A stretch of DNA of 64,000 nucleotides from Picochlorum sp. 'celeri' (GCA_010909725.1 JAACMV010000002.1:62001-126000), one strand, 5' to 3'. Positions 1 through 10,079 are shown, counted from the stretch's first letter. Made by a program: numbers and translations. Notes: generated from the letters alone by a model not told the origin.

Positions 1-2870
1 GGACCCTGTGTCAAGGACTTCAAGAGCTGTGCCGAGGCTAGGAAGCCCCACATTTGCATCTACATCTTGGCTGTTGGAAATGTCTTCCCCGGACGGGTCA
101 TCTGAGGACACAATAGCGGACTGCAAGTCACCCAAAAACTCCTGATATCTGCGTACAATATTACTATGGATCAACGAGGGTGAGGCAGGTACTGTGCAGG
201 GGTACGAGACAAATTTGGTTGAGAAATCCTCATCATCCAAATCTACCACGACCGTTTTCTCGATTTTTTCTGTCTGCTTGTCGCCTTTGACAATTGAAAC
301 GGTGCTGTGGCGAACACTGATCGTCGTGGCCCTGCCAGTAGTGTCCTCCGCCGTTGCTTTGCCTGAACTGGCTACAGGAGCCAGTAATTTCTTTATCCGT
401 TCCAGTCGTTGATATGATGCTGGGGACAAATGCCCCGTTGAAATACACATGGAAGCTAACGATTCCAAGAGCTTGGCAATGTCCGCCAGACGGCCTCTCA
501 GTGTTCCCTTGTGGTTCTTAGCCAGTAAATTGGCCAATCGTTCCATGACAAGAACTCCGATCTCCTCCGTCTCCCCAGCTGCTGCTGCTACAAAGGGGTC
601 GTGCATTGAACACTTCTTCCTATCCGTCACGGGGAATGATTTGATGCTTCCTTCTGCAACTGAAGTAAAATACTTTGTCGGACCCGCTGAACCAACGTGT
701 TCTGCTTCAACAAGCAGAGATTTCAAAGCATCTGCCAAAGAGTTCCAAGCAATATCCAAGGCACTTCTGAACCTCAGGTTGAATGCACAGACCCAAATCG
801 CTCTTGGGCGCACAACTGGGTGAAGTGCACGCCAATTGGCTGCAATCTGAAGAAGAAGGGCCTGAAATTCCACCTCCAGGACTGCAGATTGGCGCTTCAA
901 GACTGGGATCAGGTTGGAAATTCCACTTGTAGGCTCCTCCTCTTCACCTGTTTCTGTACCTGAGCTTTGTTTATCATCTTGCTCTTCACCCTTATTCAAA
1001 GGACCATCTGGAAGCTTTTTCAGTCGCTCTTTCAATTGCGACGAGACACTAATACACCTCAGAAGTAACTGGAGCCACAAGTCAACACAGACAGTTGCTC
1101 CTGTGGTGCTCACTCCCACGACTCTGTCCCATCCAAGACATGGTTTTGTATTTTGGAGCGATGATTTTGATGTCAAAAGCCAGTCTAATGCGGATCCTGC
1201 GGCCTGAATACCTGCAGCAGTTATTAATGCTGAATTTGCTGCCGTCTGCCCCAAGCAGGTGCTATTTGCAAGCCCTGTGATGGGCCCAGGATGCGTGAGT
1301 AAGACATACAGCAACGATCCTACAACTTCCTCTCTAAAAATTGGGTCTTGATATCGTGGATGCGGCACGTGAGTATCTTCTATTCTTTGTGGATCTTTGC
1401 TTGGCAATCCCGCAACGCAATCCTTCATAGATTTCTCCAGTAAAATGTGCTGAATTTCTGAAGCGGGAGATGAAGATTTATCACTTTTTTCTTCAATGAT
1501 ACCATTGATCACAGAATTCAGATTCCAGTCATAGGACGCCACGGAGTACCACAGCTTGACAAAGGCTTTTACCCTCTGCCTCGAAGATGGCACAGTTGCA
1601 ATCATCAGCGGCAGTTTACCAAAAAGCGCCACCTGCTGTGCTGGAGGCAAGGCATCCATATGCGAAAGAAATGTATCCAACAAACCTTGTTGTGCAACGT
1701 GCTGGTAGCGGCCTTCTAAGGCACTGATGCTATCTATTGAGGCTTGGATGGACAGAGGGACTTGAGAGTACAAGGATGCGGAGGATTTGTCAATCTGTGG
1801 TGTAAAATGAAGCCCAGTGACTCTAGGATCGAATGAAAAACAATCAACAGAAGGAAGACACATACCTTAACAAGGGACAAGAGTGCCTTGGTCGATTCCA
1901 CAACCAGAGAGGGATCAAAGCTCGCTGAGCACTCTGCAAAGAAATTCACCACCTCATCCATTTGGTGTCCAAGAATCTCCCCTGGCCTATGGTCGAATAC
2001 GTTCAATGAATAAATAAGAACTTTTGCATCCAAGTAAGACACCAGGAATCGCAGCACCTGTCGTTTAGAATTCAAACTCAAAGAGTGCAGGATTGGCAGC
2101 ATCTCAGCAAACATGCCATCTACTGTTAGAACAATGTCCTCACACACTGACAGGGCCAACATGGTGGCCTGAGAATAATGTGACGCGGGCTCCGTTGCAT
2201 TTATCTTTGCTTTACCCAAGGAGATATAACCAGCCTTGACTTTTTTGCTCATTGTCTCCAGGAGGGACTGAAGAGATTGCGCTGCGGCCAGAGTCAGTTC
2301 GGCCGCAGGATGAACAAGCATATTTGCTACGTTCTTCACGAAATTTTCAAACATCTTCTTTAGATCTTTCTGCTCCGTCAATAGCTTCATCATGGTATCA
2401 AAACTCATCACCATGGCAATACATTGTGCACTTGCTGCCCTCACTGGTATGGGTGACGTATTCAAGTGCTGCCGAACTAGTGCAACAAAATCCGAATCAC
2501 TCATCAAACCAATCAGCCGATGACTTGGCAGCAATCGCAGGGCAAAGAAAGCTGCAGACTGAATAGCTTCGTTCGCAGCCGTAGCGTCGAGTCGCAAGTC
2601 GCATGCTATTCCCTCGGATAGCCTGGATGCATCCATATCACTCAAACTACTGCCTTTGATGATGTCATACGCTCGCACACGGAGCGCCAAAGGAACGCTC
2701 GCATTGCCGACTATATGGTGACAAATCTGAGATACATACGCAGTAATGTCCCTCCCTGCGGACATCAGCGCAATCACGGCGAGCAAAGCATTCTCCTGGC
2801 GAGCAGACTCTGCAGAAGCCAAGTCAGACGCAATATCCACCTGAGGTGCTCCGCTTTTCACGCCACTCAT
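1..2870 (-). CDS. TPLATE: TPLATE, TSET/TPLATE adaptor complex subunit (5' part, cut by window edge)
   Basis: This encodes the large HEAT-repeat subunit of the TSET/TPLATE complex, an ancient adaptor-like coat that acts in endocytosis at the plasma membrane. The N-terminus matches plant TPLATE closely: a block like SDLASAESARQENALL, then SAGRDI, and a later block near residue 520 with ALDW, PCLGWD and a helical Leu-rich stretch. Exon 1 is 2870-1866. An intron of 71 bp (1795-1865, GTATG donor, ACAG acceptor, phase 0) joins exon 2, which is open to base 1. About 933 residues are visible; the rest of the protein, about a fifth or more by comparison with plant TPLATE, lies off the left edge. The call rests on remembered family sequence, and identity is strong at the N-terminus. 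Confidence 0.85.
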
Positions 2871-3503
2871 GCTTATGGACTACACAATCTATCAATCTAA
2901 AACAAATATCGAGTATGTGTCTAAATTCGGCGTAGTGATTTCCTAAGGGCCACTTTGAAACACGCTTTCAAACTCTCGAATTCTCTTTCACAGCTATTCT
3001 TCTCAACCTACACAATTTATAACAAACCAAATTCAGTTAAAGAAGAATATCTCAATCTTGAGGAGGCCACAGGATTCCGCAGGTAAAGTGAAATACATGA
3101 TCACAACGTCCACTCACTTCTGAGAGTTTAGATCCAACACAAGATCCATATAGAGCCACCTAGTTCAAGAAATTTCCTTTTTAGTTAGCGAGGAAAGAGA
3201 TAGTTCTGAAACCACGCGCATTCCAGTCTACACACCTGAGAGTGACACTGCAATAGACCTTTGCTAAATGCTACTGTGTATCGCTCGGATAAAGAGCTCA
3301 TATTTTTTAAAATAATACCGGATGTATCGCGTGCGTGCCGCACTTGTAACATGTTCCGATGGGCGAATGATGGAGGATGGCGATCACAGATCAGAGAGAT
3401 CTCTCTGTCTAGACACACTGGTTATACTTACATTCAATGACGATGACAACCAAACAAAAGTTCAGTCTACTCGTTTCTATTCATCCAATCGAATGGCGAC
3501 CAC
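2871..3503. other. intergenic: TPLATE 5' region and PsbQ 3' region
   Basis: This 633-bp stretch lies upstream of TPLATE and downstream of PsbQ, both on the minus strand. It is AT-rich and only short, unsupported reading frames occur. I see no RNA gene or repeat in it. It probably holds the TPLATE promoter and the PsbQ 3' UTR. Confidence 0.6.
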
Positions 3504-4152
3504 TTAATATCCAACCTTGGACAAGACAGAAGCAAGGGCAGACTGCACATCAGAAAGCTCCTTGTTGGCACTGTCCTGGTTCTTCTTGCGGATGGCGAAA
3601 TCCAAGGCACTGACCTCAGTCTTGAAGGCCTTCTTAAGTTCTTCTGCTGCCTTGCGGTCAGCCTTTGGGAGCTGGGCGGCGAGGGTGTTAATATCAAAGC
3701 TCAAAGTTCCAACCTGGCGACGGAGCTCCTCGCGGGCCTCAGTCCAGTACTTCTTCTCAATGTATCCGGCGAGCTTTCCCTCGATGCGTCCTTTGGACTC
3801 AGCGATGCGCTTCTTGGTCAGCTCAATATCTCCGCGGGCCTGGTACAGTCCATCACGCTGTCCCTGTGGCAAGTCGAGATCACGAGCCTCGTAGATAATG
3901 TCGAATCCCTTGGCCTTAGCCTTGCGGTCATCGATGATATCGACGGCGTTGGCAGCTGGGGCGCTGATGGCAGCGAGTCCACCGAGAACGAGTCCTCCGA
4001 GCACGGCACGACGGCTGTCCTCAGCACGGGCAACAACAGCAGCTCTGGCCTTGTTGGTGGCGCGTGGCTGGGCAGATGCCACGGTGGTGAGTCTGCACAG
4101 ACAATGGTACACACGTTAATCAGCGATTAGCTTACGCAACACAGGCAATCAT
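3504..4152 (-). CDS. PSBQ: PsbQ, oxygen-evolving enhancer protein 3
   Basis: This is the extrinsic lumenal PsbQ subunit that stabilises the Mn/Ca/Cl cluster of photosystem II. The mature part follows the Chlamydomonas protein (FDIIYEARDLDLPQ, YWTEAREELRRQVGTL, FDINTLA). The precursor has a basic Ala/Ser-rich transit peptide, then SRRAVLGG and an Ala-rich hydrophobic stretch ending AANA, a twin-arginine thylakoid signal. The frame has no ATG in the main exon. A 17-nt first exon (4152-4136, coding MIACV) spliced over a 43-bp intron (4093-4135, GTAAGC donor, TGCAG acceptor, CTGATTAAC branch-like site) restores an ATG and gives 201 residues, close to family length. The first exon is a prediction; the product call is secure. 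Confidence 0.9.
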
Positions 4153-4604
4153 TCCAGGCAATGTCCCGCCAGTAACGACACCCAGGCAATCGCCTCTCGA
4201 GGAGGCGATAGGGTCTGTTGTTCCCATCAACACCTCCCTCCAATGGGACCTTTGTGCGGATCCCCAGATTTCGAGATAATGTATCCGATTTTATCCTTGA
4301 CAAAATGACACACGATACGCCTGCCCCCCTCCACATCCACTCAGTTTAGATCACTGAGCATTAAGTTACCCGATCTACACCACGATGACAACCAAACCGT
4401 CTATGCAGTCGGCGTCTCCAGTGCCAAACGCATCAGGTTGTCGGATTCCAAACGCACCTCTGCTGCATAACAGTCTGCATGATGACGTGTACAGAATTTA
4501 CTTGAATTAAAAGTTCAAATTGATTATATTATTGTATTAGTGCGGGCCTGTCGGTCTGTGATCACCCATATCATCCCTTCTGATCCTGTCTGATCCGGGG
4601 ATGC
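4153..4604. other. intergenic: PsbQ upstream region, up to the hAT insertion
   Basis: This is about 450 bp upstream of PsbQ (minus strand). It should hold the PsbQ promoter. I see no gene and no obvious repeat in it. The hAT element begins just beyond it, so the transposon sits about 460 bp upstream of the PsbQ start. Confidence 0.5.
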
Positions 4605-4612
4605 ATCATGCG
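4605..4612. repeat. target site duplication, left copy (ATCATGCG)
   Basis: The 8-bp sequence ATCATGCG directly abuts the left terminal inverted repeat and is repeated exactly at 7593-7600. Eight base pairs is the standard duplication length for hAT elements. Confidence 0.95.
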
Positions 4613-4626
4613 TAGGCTTGGGTCAT
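4613..4626 (+). repeat. left terminal inverted repeat of hAT element
   Basis: TAGGCTTGGGTCAT matches the inverted right end at 12 of 14 positions. It begins immediately after the target duplication. Confidence 0.9.
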
Positions 4627-4665
4627 CGGCATAGCGGGCTCCCGGCATAGCGGCTCGCTATGCCG
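4627..4665. repeat. left subterminal motif repeats and hairpin of hAT element
   Basis: CGGCATAGCG occurs at 4627-4636 and again at 4643-4652. An exact inverted copy, CGCTATGCCG, follows at 4656-4665, so the second and third copies form a 10-bp hairpin with a 3-nt loop. Further TATGC repeats follow to about 4685. Such subterminal repeats commonly bind the transposase in hAT elements; that role here is inferred. Confidence 0.8.
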
Positions 4666-4879
4666 TAGTCTATGCTATGCTATGCCGTTTTTTATGGCCC
4701 GATATGCTATCTCAGAAGACCCTCCGGTCGAAAGGTGCTTTCAATGGGAGATATGAATTTGGTCGCGCATCCAAATTTGAAACACAGATTTCACCATAAT
4801 ATGACTTTATGTCTCCATATGTTATATTACTTTACATAATATGTCATTAGAAAGATTCTGATAGGCGTGGTTTGTCGAA

Positions 4880-7309
4880 ATGGGCTCGTTTGAGTCAGAC
4901 CGTGTTTCTCTAGTTGACCGCACAGAACTTGAGAAGACTGCGTACTTCAGGCTATCTGAACAACGAAAAAAAGCTCTTGAACAATTTGGTGATGATCATT
5001 ATTGGGCAAGTTTCGACATTACATGGGGGAAGAGGGGTAATGGCAAGCAAAATTGGGTCCTCAGTTGCAAACATTGCAAAGCATCGTTGTCCACTGAAAA
5101 TGTTTCATCGGCAGTCAAAAAGCATATGACTAGCTTCAGAAAATGCCCTGCATCTAATGAAAAATGGAGGGAGCACGAAGAATCAGTCGGGAAGAAGAAG
5201 AGGCCAATAACTGAAGCTGACATGGAGGAGGTGGCACATCTCAGAAAGAAGAGGAGTACGAACCTTATTCTAGACATGCGCCATCAAAACAAGTTGATCA
5301 AGAGGCATGTTGAAAACTTAATGACTTGGATACTAATGAATCCTGTATCGTTCAGATTGGTTGATGACCCACTCCTTGCTGAGAGTCTGAAAATGCTGGG
5401 GTGGCCCTCTGGTATCTGCAGGAAAACTCTTTGTGGATCATTTTTGGATAATAAGTACGAGGAGTTTCTGGCTGCAAGAGAATCAAATATAAACTATTTT
5501 AAGTGCTTTCAGGTAGCATCGGATTCTTGGAGATCAAAGTATGCCAACAAGGGCAGTAAACTGGTAGGAGCAACTTTGAACTTTCCAACAGGGAGTCATC
5601 TGGGTGACATTTTCACCACAGTAGATGACGAGGTGGTTTCTCGATCGTATTTGTTCAATAAAATGACAACAATGATTGATGCGTTGGGTTCTGACTGTTA
5701 CATCGGTTGTGTTTTTGATGGAGAAATGGCATACAGGAAAGCTGGAGAAGACTTGCAGGCCAAATACCCTGGAACAATTCATATGACCTGCCAGGCACAT
5801 ACTCTGAGTCTCCTGTTGAAGGATATCAGCAAAATAGATACCTTAGAAGACTGCTTCTCGATATCTCACAAGATGGTGCTTCTGTGCAACGTCAGAGAGT
5901 GTCGTCCCATTTTGCAAGAATGTCAAAAGGAAATGTACCAAAAGACTTATCCTCTCAGGCTTGGAGTCGAGACACGGTTCGGATATTTCGTGACTGAAAT
6001 GCGAGATCTTATTCAATCTAAAGAAGCTATTAAAAAAATGGCTGGGAACGAGAGATTGCTTTCCAAATTCAATCCAGATAACACTTACAGCTCAACAGAA
6101 GATCAGAGGTTGGCATTCTCAAAGATTTTTTCAGACTCGTTTTGGTCCAATCTGGCCACACTCGTGGATATATTGGGGCCTGTTGTAGATATGATTCACC
6201 ACATCGAGCAGGATAAGCCAATGATAACTCAGATGTACTTTGTTTGGCGGTTCTTAGACCATAAATTCCGGGTTCGCGAACTTCCTGCCTTTGAGGGTGG
6301 TGGTAGCATATGTTTCAATGGAGAAAAAACTCAGGAGACAATTTTCGGTGTCGAAAAAGAAATGGCAGTCAGAGTACGGAAAAGAATGGAGTACACGAAC
6401 GTTGATCTCTTCACTCTGGCCTTCCTTTTGGATCTCAGATTTTTTGAGAGGATTGCTATCGACACCTTCAGGCCCCCCGTTAAGTATGTGACACGAGCTC
6501 AACTAGAGAAAGCTAAGGTAGCTTTTAAGTCCTTTATACTAGAATCTGATAAGAATGAAGGGCTGAAGGAGCTAGAGCGCTTACTGGAGGATGGGATTCA
6601 AATCAGGAACTATGACCATGTAGAGAGTCTGGTAGAGTTAATAGAATCGAGCAAGATGCCTCAGGAGAACGAGTGGAAATTAGAGGAAGGGGACAGAGGA
6701 AATTTTATTGTCGCTTCCTTGTGGAGGGCTATTGATCATCCTCGCTATCGCATCATATCTGACTATGTGACTCGCAACCTTTTTGCTATGCATGTCACCT
6801 CCTGCAGTTGTGAAAGGCTTTGGTCTAGAATGAGACATTTATACAAGCCTACCAGACATAGATTAGATCCTCAAAGAGCTAAAAAGCTTTTAATGATTAC
6901 TATGGGAAGAGATTTCAAAAGGAGCCAGAGGGCTCTTGCCAATTACCTTGAGGGAAGAACCTGCCAAGGAGACGAAGATGTTGATTTCATCGACCTGGAT
7001 GTGGACGTTGCGGATTTAGACTGGCTAAATGACGCTGATATTGACTTCATGGTATCTGAGGAAATAGTAGACTTGGCTGAAAATCAGGACTCGGGATCGG
7101 AGTGTGAAATTATTCAATCGGTTGTGATGGAACTTGGGCAGTTAAACAACAGTAGCACATCAATCACGGGAGTGGTTGAGACGCTGAAATCTCGCAACAT
7201 AGGAGTCTCACGAGAAAATGTCATTCAAATTCTCAAACAATTAGAAAGCGCTGACAAGATAACAATGGAAGGGGAGGACTTTTATCTATCAACTCCTCAT
7301 GATGGATGA
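4880..7309 (+). CDS. hAT family transposase, 809 aa
   Basis: This is the cut-and-paste transposase of the surrounding element. A BED-type zinc finger lies at about residues 40-95 (WASFDITWGK, then CKHCK and a downstream His/Cys). The RNase H-like core has candidate catalytic residues D215 (in VASDSW), D280 (in CVFDGE) and E645 (in CSCERLWSRM), with an ETRFGY block that corresponds to the family TRW motif. The C-terminal dimerisation region covers about 610-690. An acidic linker follows, then about 55 residues that look like a winged-helix fold (see findings). The frame has no stop or frameshift. The start is the first ATG, 267 bp inside the left end. It is likely expressed and functional, but that is untested. 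Confidence 0.93.
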   Translation: MGSFESDRVSLVDRTELEKTAYFRLSEQRKKALEQFGDDHYWASFDITWGKRGNGKQNWVLSCKHCKASLSTENVSSAVKKHMTSFRKCPASNEKWREHEESVGKKKRPITEADMEEVAHLRKKRSTNLILDMRHQNKLIKRHVENLMTWILMNPVSFRLVDDPLLAESLKMLGWPSGICRKTLCGSFLDNKYEEFLAARESNINYFKCFQVASDSWRSKYANKGSKLVGATLNFPTGSHLGDIFTTVDDEVVSRSYLFNKMTTMIDALGSDCYIGCVFDGEMAYRKAGEDLQAKYPGTIHMTCQAHTLSLLLKDISKIDTLEDCFSISHKMVLLCNVRECRPILQECQKEMYQKTYPLRLGVETRFGYFVTEMRDLIQSKEAIKKMAGNERLLSKFNPDNTYSSTEDQRLAFSKIFSDSFWSNLATLVDILGPVVDMIHHIEQDKPMITQMYFVWRFLDHKFRVRELPAFEGGGSICFNGEKTQETIFGVEKEMAVRVRKRMEYTNVDLFTLAFLLDLRFFERIAIDTFRPPVKYVTRAQLEKAKVAFKSFILESDKNEGLKELERLLEDGIQIRNYDHVESLVELIESSKMPQENEWKLEEGDRGNFIVASLWRAIDHPRYRIISDYVTRNLFAMHVTSCSCERLWSRMRHLYKPTRHRLDPQRAKKLLMITMGRDFKRSQRALANYLEGRTCQGDEDVDFIDLDVDVADLDWLNDADIDFMVSEEIVDLAENQDSGSECEIIQSVVMELGQLNNSSTSITGVVETLKSRNIGVSRENVIQILKQLESADKITMEGEDFYLSTPHDG

Positions 7310-7533
7310 CTTCAGTCTTTGGTCGGTTGTTTCTCGCCCCAGTGATAGTCATAGCCTCTTACAACCCTCACAAATCGTTACAAAATGTTTGTTTTATACC
7401 TTGGAACCTTTACCAAACGAATTATGCCCTTCTTGTGGCAGACACAAGGCAAATATGCTGCAAATATGCTCCAGCATATCGATTTCATGTCACTCTCTCC
7501 CATCAAAGGGGTCCTTTGACCGATCAATATGTT

Positions 7534-7566
7534 GAAAACGGCATATCATGCCGCTATGCCGTTTTC
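7534..7566. repeat. right subterminal hairpin of hAT element
   Basis: GAAAACGGCAT at 7534-7544 and ATGCCGTTTTC at 7556-7566 are perfect 11-bp inverted repeats with an 11-nt spacer. The spacer contains CATGCCGC, another relative of the CGGCATA motif found at the left end. Confidence 0.8.
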
Positions 7567-7578
7567 ACCTTCCAGCAT

Positions 7579-7592
7579 ATTACCCAACCCTA
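7579..7592 (-). repeat. right terminal inverted repeat of hAT element
   Basis: Read on the minus strand this is TAGGGTTGGGTAAT, matching the left end at 12 of 14 positions. It directly abuts the right target duplication. Confidence 0.9.
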
Positions 7593-7600
7593 ATCATGCG
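7593..7600. repeat. target site duplication, right copy (ATCATGCG)
   Basis: This is identical to the left copy at 4605-4612. Removing the element and one copy would restore a continuous pre-insertion site. Confidence 0.95.
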
Positions 7601-7742
7601 GGCCTTGTTGATCCACCTCCCTGGCCTTCTTTTTTTCTAAATGTGTCTTCCTAGAAAGAATGCCTGTCTGATGTGCAGCCTTTTGATCCAAAATATCCCT
7701 TCAACTAGATAGAAAACCGTCAGAATGGCGCTGCAACCCACT

Positions 7743-8806
7743 TCAGTTGGAAGTACTGGCAATCGTGACCTTGTTGGCTGAAGTGGGGACAGCAACCAAT
7801 CCCGAGCTCACCACTCCAGGAATTTTTATCAGTGTGGATTCAAACGTCTCATAGTCTATTGACTCTCCAAATAGTTTGAAATCCGAGTAGAAGAAGAGAT
7901 CAAGGATCATATACCCATCCTTGGTGATTACAGGGTCGGGGTATCCTCTTGTGTTTGCTTCAGCTGAATGGGACCGCCTCATGACCTCAGCATCCCCCAA
8001 AAAGATGTCATCAACTACAAATATGCGGGGTGAAATTCATCGAATTGTGCAGAATACCCTCATAATACCTCAAAGACACATCCTGTTGTTCATTCAAACG
8101 CACCTTCCTCTGCACACTCCTCCCATTCATCTTCCAAACCCCCTTCGATGACAACCGGGAGCATACCAGAAAGTCTCATGTCAAAAATGTTATCCTCTGT
8201 GAATATAATTAATTCTTTGGCCCCCCCAACAGCTGCATGAACGCACGGAATATCAGGCTGCCCTACCTGTGGACCATTCTCTCCCCTACCAATAATGTAG
8301 TAGACCCTGTCCCGATCGACATGCACTTCATCAGCCTGATCTATGTGTATGTCAATCGCAGTATCTCTCGCCAACGGAGACACCGCTAGGCCCAGCAGAC
8401 CACACTCAGAAGACACAGCCATGGAAGTGGGAACAAACTTCACTCTCTCCCTATGACTTTTGAATTCCGATGATGCAATTCTCTCTAGGAAAGATGAAAC
8501 GATTTCTCCTGTCCCCAAGCTGACAGTGATCGATGGCGAATCCAGACGATTGCAGACATGCTCTACAAATGTGGCAGCGACCTCATCGATCCCACCCTCC
8601 GACAGCACGACCTCAGTACCACTGCCGCTGCTCTGGCAATGAAACGGTACACGGCGATCCAAGGTTGTGCCATGGCACAGGTTATATCTGAGGCTCTCTC
8701 TGTATCGAAGCCTGGGAGTCCTTTTCCTTGCCTGTTGGACATGTCCATAAGTGGCACAGGGCCTGGCCACAGGAAAGGGTGATATCAATCCGCCCATCTG
8801 ACTCAT
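7743..8806 (-). CDS. ribose-5-phosphate isomerase-like protein, chloroplast (RPI4 type, divergent)
   Basis: This belongs to the RpiA fold family, whose active members interconvert ribulose- and ribose-5-phosphate in the Calvin and pentose phosphate pathways. Visible blocks are SLGTGEIVSSFLERI, VPTSMAVS, IDIHIDQADEVH, the spliced DDIFLGDAEVMRR and IPGVVSSGL. The usual active-site KGGGG loop is replaced by IGRGENG, so the catalytic Lys appears to be lost; the two Asp of IDxADE remain. It resembles the plant RPI4 subgroup, whose activity is uncertain. An 89-bp intron (8015-8103, GTGCGT donor, TTGTAG acceptor, phase 1) is needed to join the two open frames. I chose the ATG at 8806, which begins a good transit peptide. 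An in-frame ATG at 8905 is possible, but that extension is a tandem repeat. Confidence 0.78.
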
Positions 8807-8847
8807 ACATACATAATTATCAGTGACGTCGCTTCTTCTTCGCAAGG

Positions 8848-8884
8848 TGAAGAATGCGATTGCACCATGGATGAAGAATGCGAT
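8848..8884. repeat. short tandem duplication in RPI-like gene 5' region
   Basis: TGAAGAATGCGAT occurs exactly at 8848-8860 and 8872-8884, a 24-bp period, with similar flanks. If the upstream ATG at 8905 were used it would encode a repeated AIAFF peptide. This favours the region being 5' UTR. Confidence 0.7.
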
Positions 8885-9031
8885 CGCAACGGATGAAACT
8901 TGCATGCAAGTTTGTGGTTACCGCTATCCTAGCGCTAGCATGTGCCTGACCTAATAAGGAAGGAGAATTCGTTCCTTCCTTATTCCTTCCTCCATACTTT
9001 AAATACAATAGAAATATTCATTTGAGAAAAC

Positions 9032-10042
9032 ATGAGATCGATTCTGCAGCAGCAAACCTCCGTTCTAGGGACACTAACAAGGACGAGGTCGCTTCTTGCA
9101 AGTTTGTTGTACTCTGATAGCCCTACAGTATACATCCAGCCGTCCAATAGTGCGACATATTACTCCAATAGTGACGAGACGAGTAGTAATCAAAGGTCGA
9201 GTTGGTCTGGTGATCTGCGGAACTGCAACTGGTCCGGGAGACTGGGTCATCGTGCGTGCAGCGGCGATGATGATGGTACAATCGGATATAGTAAGAAGAA
9301 TATGTCGAATGGAGTTAGGGTTCATGGTGGTGGGTGTCGTGGAGAAAGGTCTTTTCACTCGACCAGTCTGACAGGGCAAATGTATCGGAAGAGCCCTATA
9401 GCTCGCGATGAGGAGGGGGGCAAGAGTGGCCAGTGGGCTTTTTTGAGGCACAGAGGGTATGATGTCAACCCTTGCAAGAGCCAGTTGCATCCATCTGTGA
9501 CATTGGAAGGGATTGAGCCAGAGTCTGGGGAGGAGTTGTGTGTTCAGGAAGCGTATACTCCGGAATCCGTGTGCTTCGGGTGTGGACCGTCTGCCAAGGA
9601 CGGTCTCAAATTGAGAAGTTTCAGGAGAATCAATGGAATGGAGGCGTCCGTGACGTTGGATGAAAAATACTGTGCGTTTCCTGGGATCATCAATGGGGGC
9701 ATCATATCGGCACTCTTCGATTGCCATGGGAACTGGACGGCGGCAATGACCCTTATGGACAGGGGTTGCTTACCGAAACCTCCATTGACATTGACGTATG
9801 AGATGCTGATCACTTACGAGGAGCCCACACCCCCGAACGAGGAGCTCATTGTCAGATCTCGAATTCTGGAGGTCAAGGAAAGCGATTCTGTGGGATCCAA
9901 AGCCACCGTGCACGTTGAACTGGAACTTTTGCAAAAGACAAGCACACCCTCTGCTGGACACGGTGGTGGAGAGGGTGGAGAGAAACTCCTGGCGACAGGA
10001 AGTGGAATATTCAAGAAACTAGGAGCTCTGAGAGCTCTGTGA
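9032..10042 (+). CDS. hotdog-fold thioesterase (PaaI/4HBT type) with long N-terminal extension
   Basis: The C-terminal half (about residues 180-330) is a hotdog-fold acyl-CoA thioesterase-like domain. It has the CFGCGP...GLKLRSF entry found in this family and the helix FPGIINGGIISALFDCHG that normally carries the active-site region. The N-terminal 150 or so residues are Ser/Arg-rich and low in order, likely an organelle-targeting extension. The substrate cannot be read from sequence. The gene is divergent from the RPI-like gene with 225 bp between starts, and it ends 37 bp from the convergent EMC6 gene. The ATG lies just after an AT-rich TTTAAATACAAT stretch. Confidence 0.75.
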   Translation: MRSILQQQTSVLGTLTRTRSLLASLLYSDSPTVYIQPSNSATYYSNSDETSSNQRSSWSGDLRNCNWSGRLGHRACSGDDDGTIGYSKKNMSNGVRVHGGGCRGERSFHSTSLTGQMYRKSPIARDEEGGKSGQWAFLRHRGYDVNPCKSQLHPSVTLEGIEPESGEELCVQEAYTPESVCFGCGPSAKDGLKLRSFRRINGMEASVTLDEKYCAFPGIINGGIISALFDCHGNWTAAMTLMDRGCLPKPPLTLTYEMLITYEEPTPPNEELIVRSRILEVKESDSVGSKATVHVELELLQKTSTPSAGHGGGEGGEKLLATGSGIFKKLGALRAL

Positions 10043-10079
10043 ATTCAAACGCATGTAGATTTTAAAACGCAATATCAAA

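Larger units (their letters stand above)
4613..7592 (+). mobile_element. complete autonomous-looking hAT DNA transposon (2,980 bp)
   Basis: The element is bounded by 14-bp imperfect terminal inverted repeats (TAGGCTTGGGTCAT at the left; the right end reads TAGGGTTGGGTAAT on the minus strand, two mismatches) and by a perfect 8-bp target duplication. It holds one uninterrupted 809-codon transposase gene and subterminal copies of a CGGCATA motif in both orientations at both ends. All expected parts of an active hAT element are present. The perfect duplication and unbroken ORF suggest a recent insertion. No foreign cargo is seen. Confidence 0.95.

Noticed and set aside
4880..7309. possible host-domesticated transposase
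   Set aside because: Terminal repeats and a perfect target duplication are retained, so it is still a transposon rather than a domesticated gene.
9074..9727. 217-codon minus-strand frame opposite the thioesterase
   Set aside because: It mirrors the coding frame of a recognised gene and has no family likeness.
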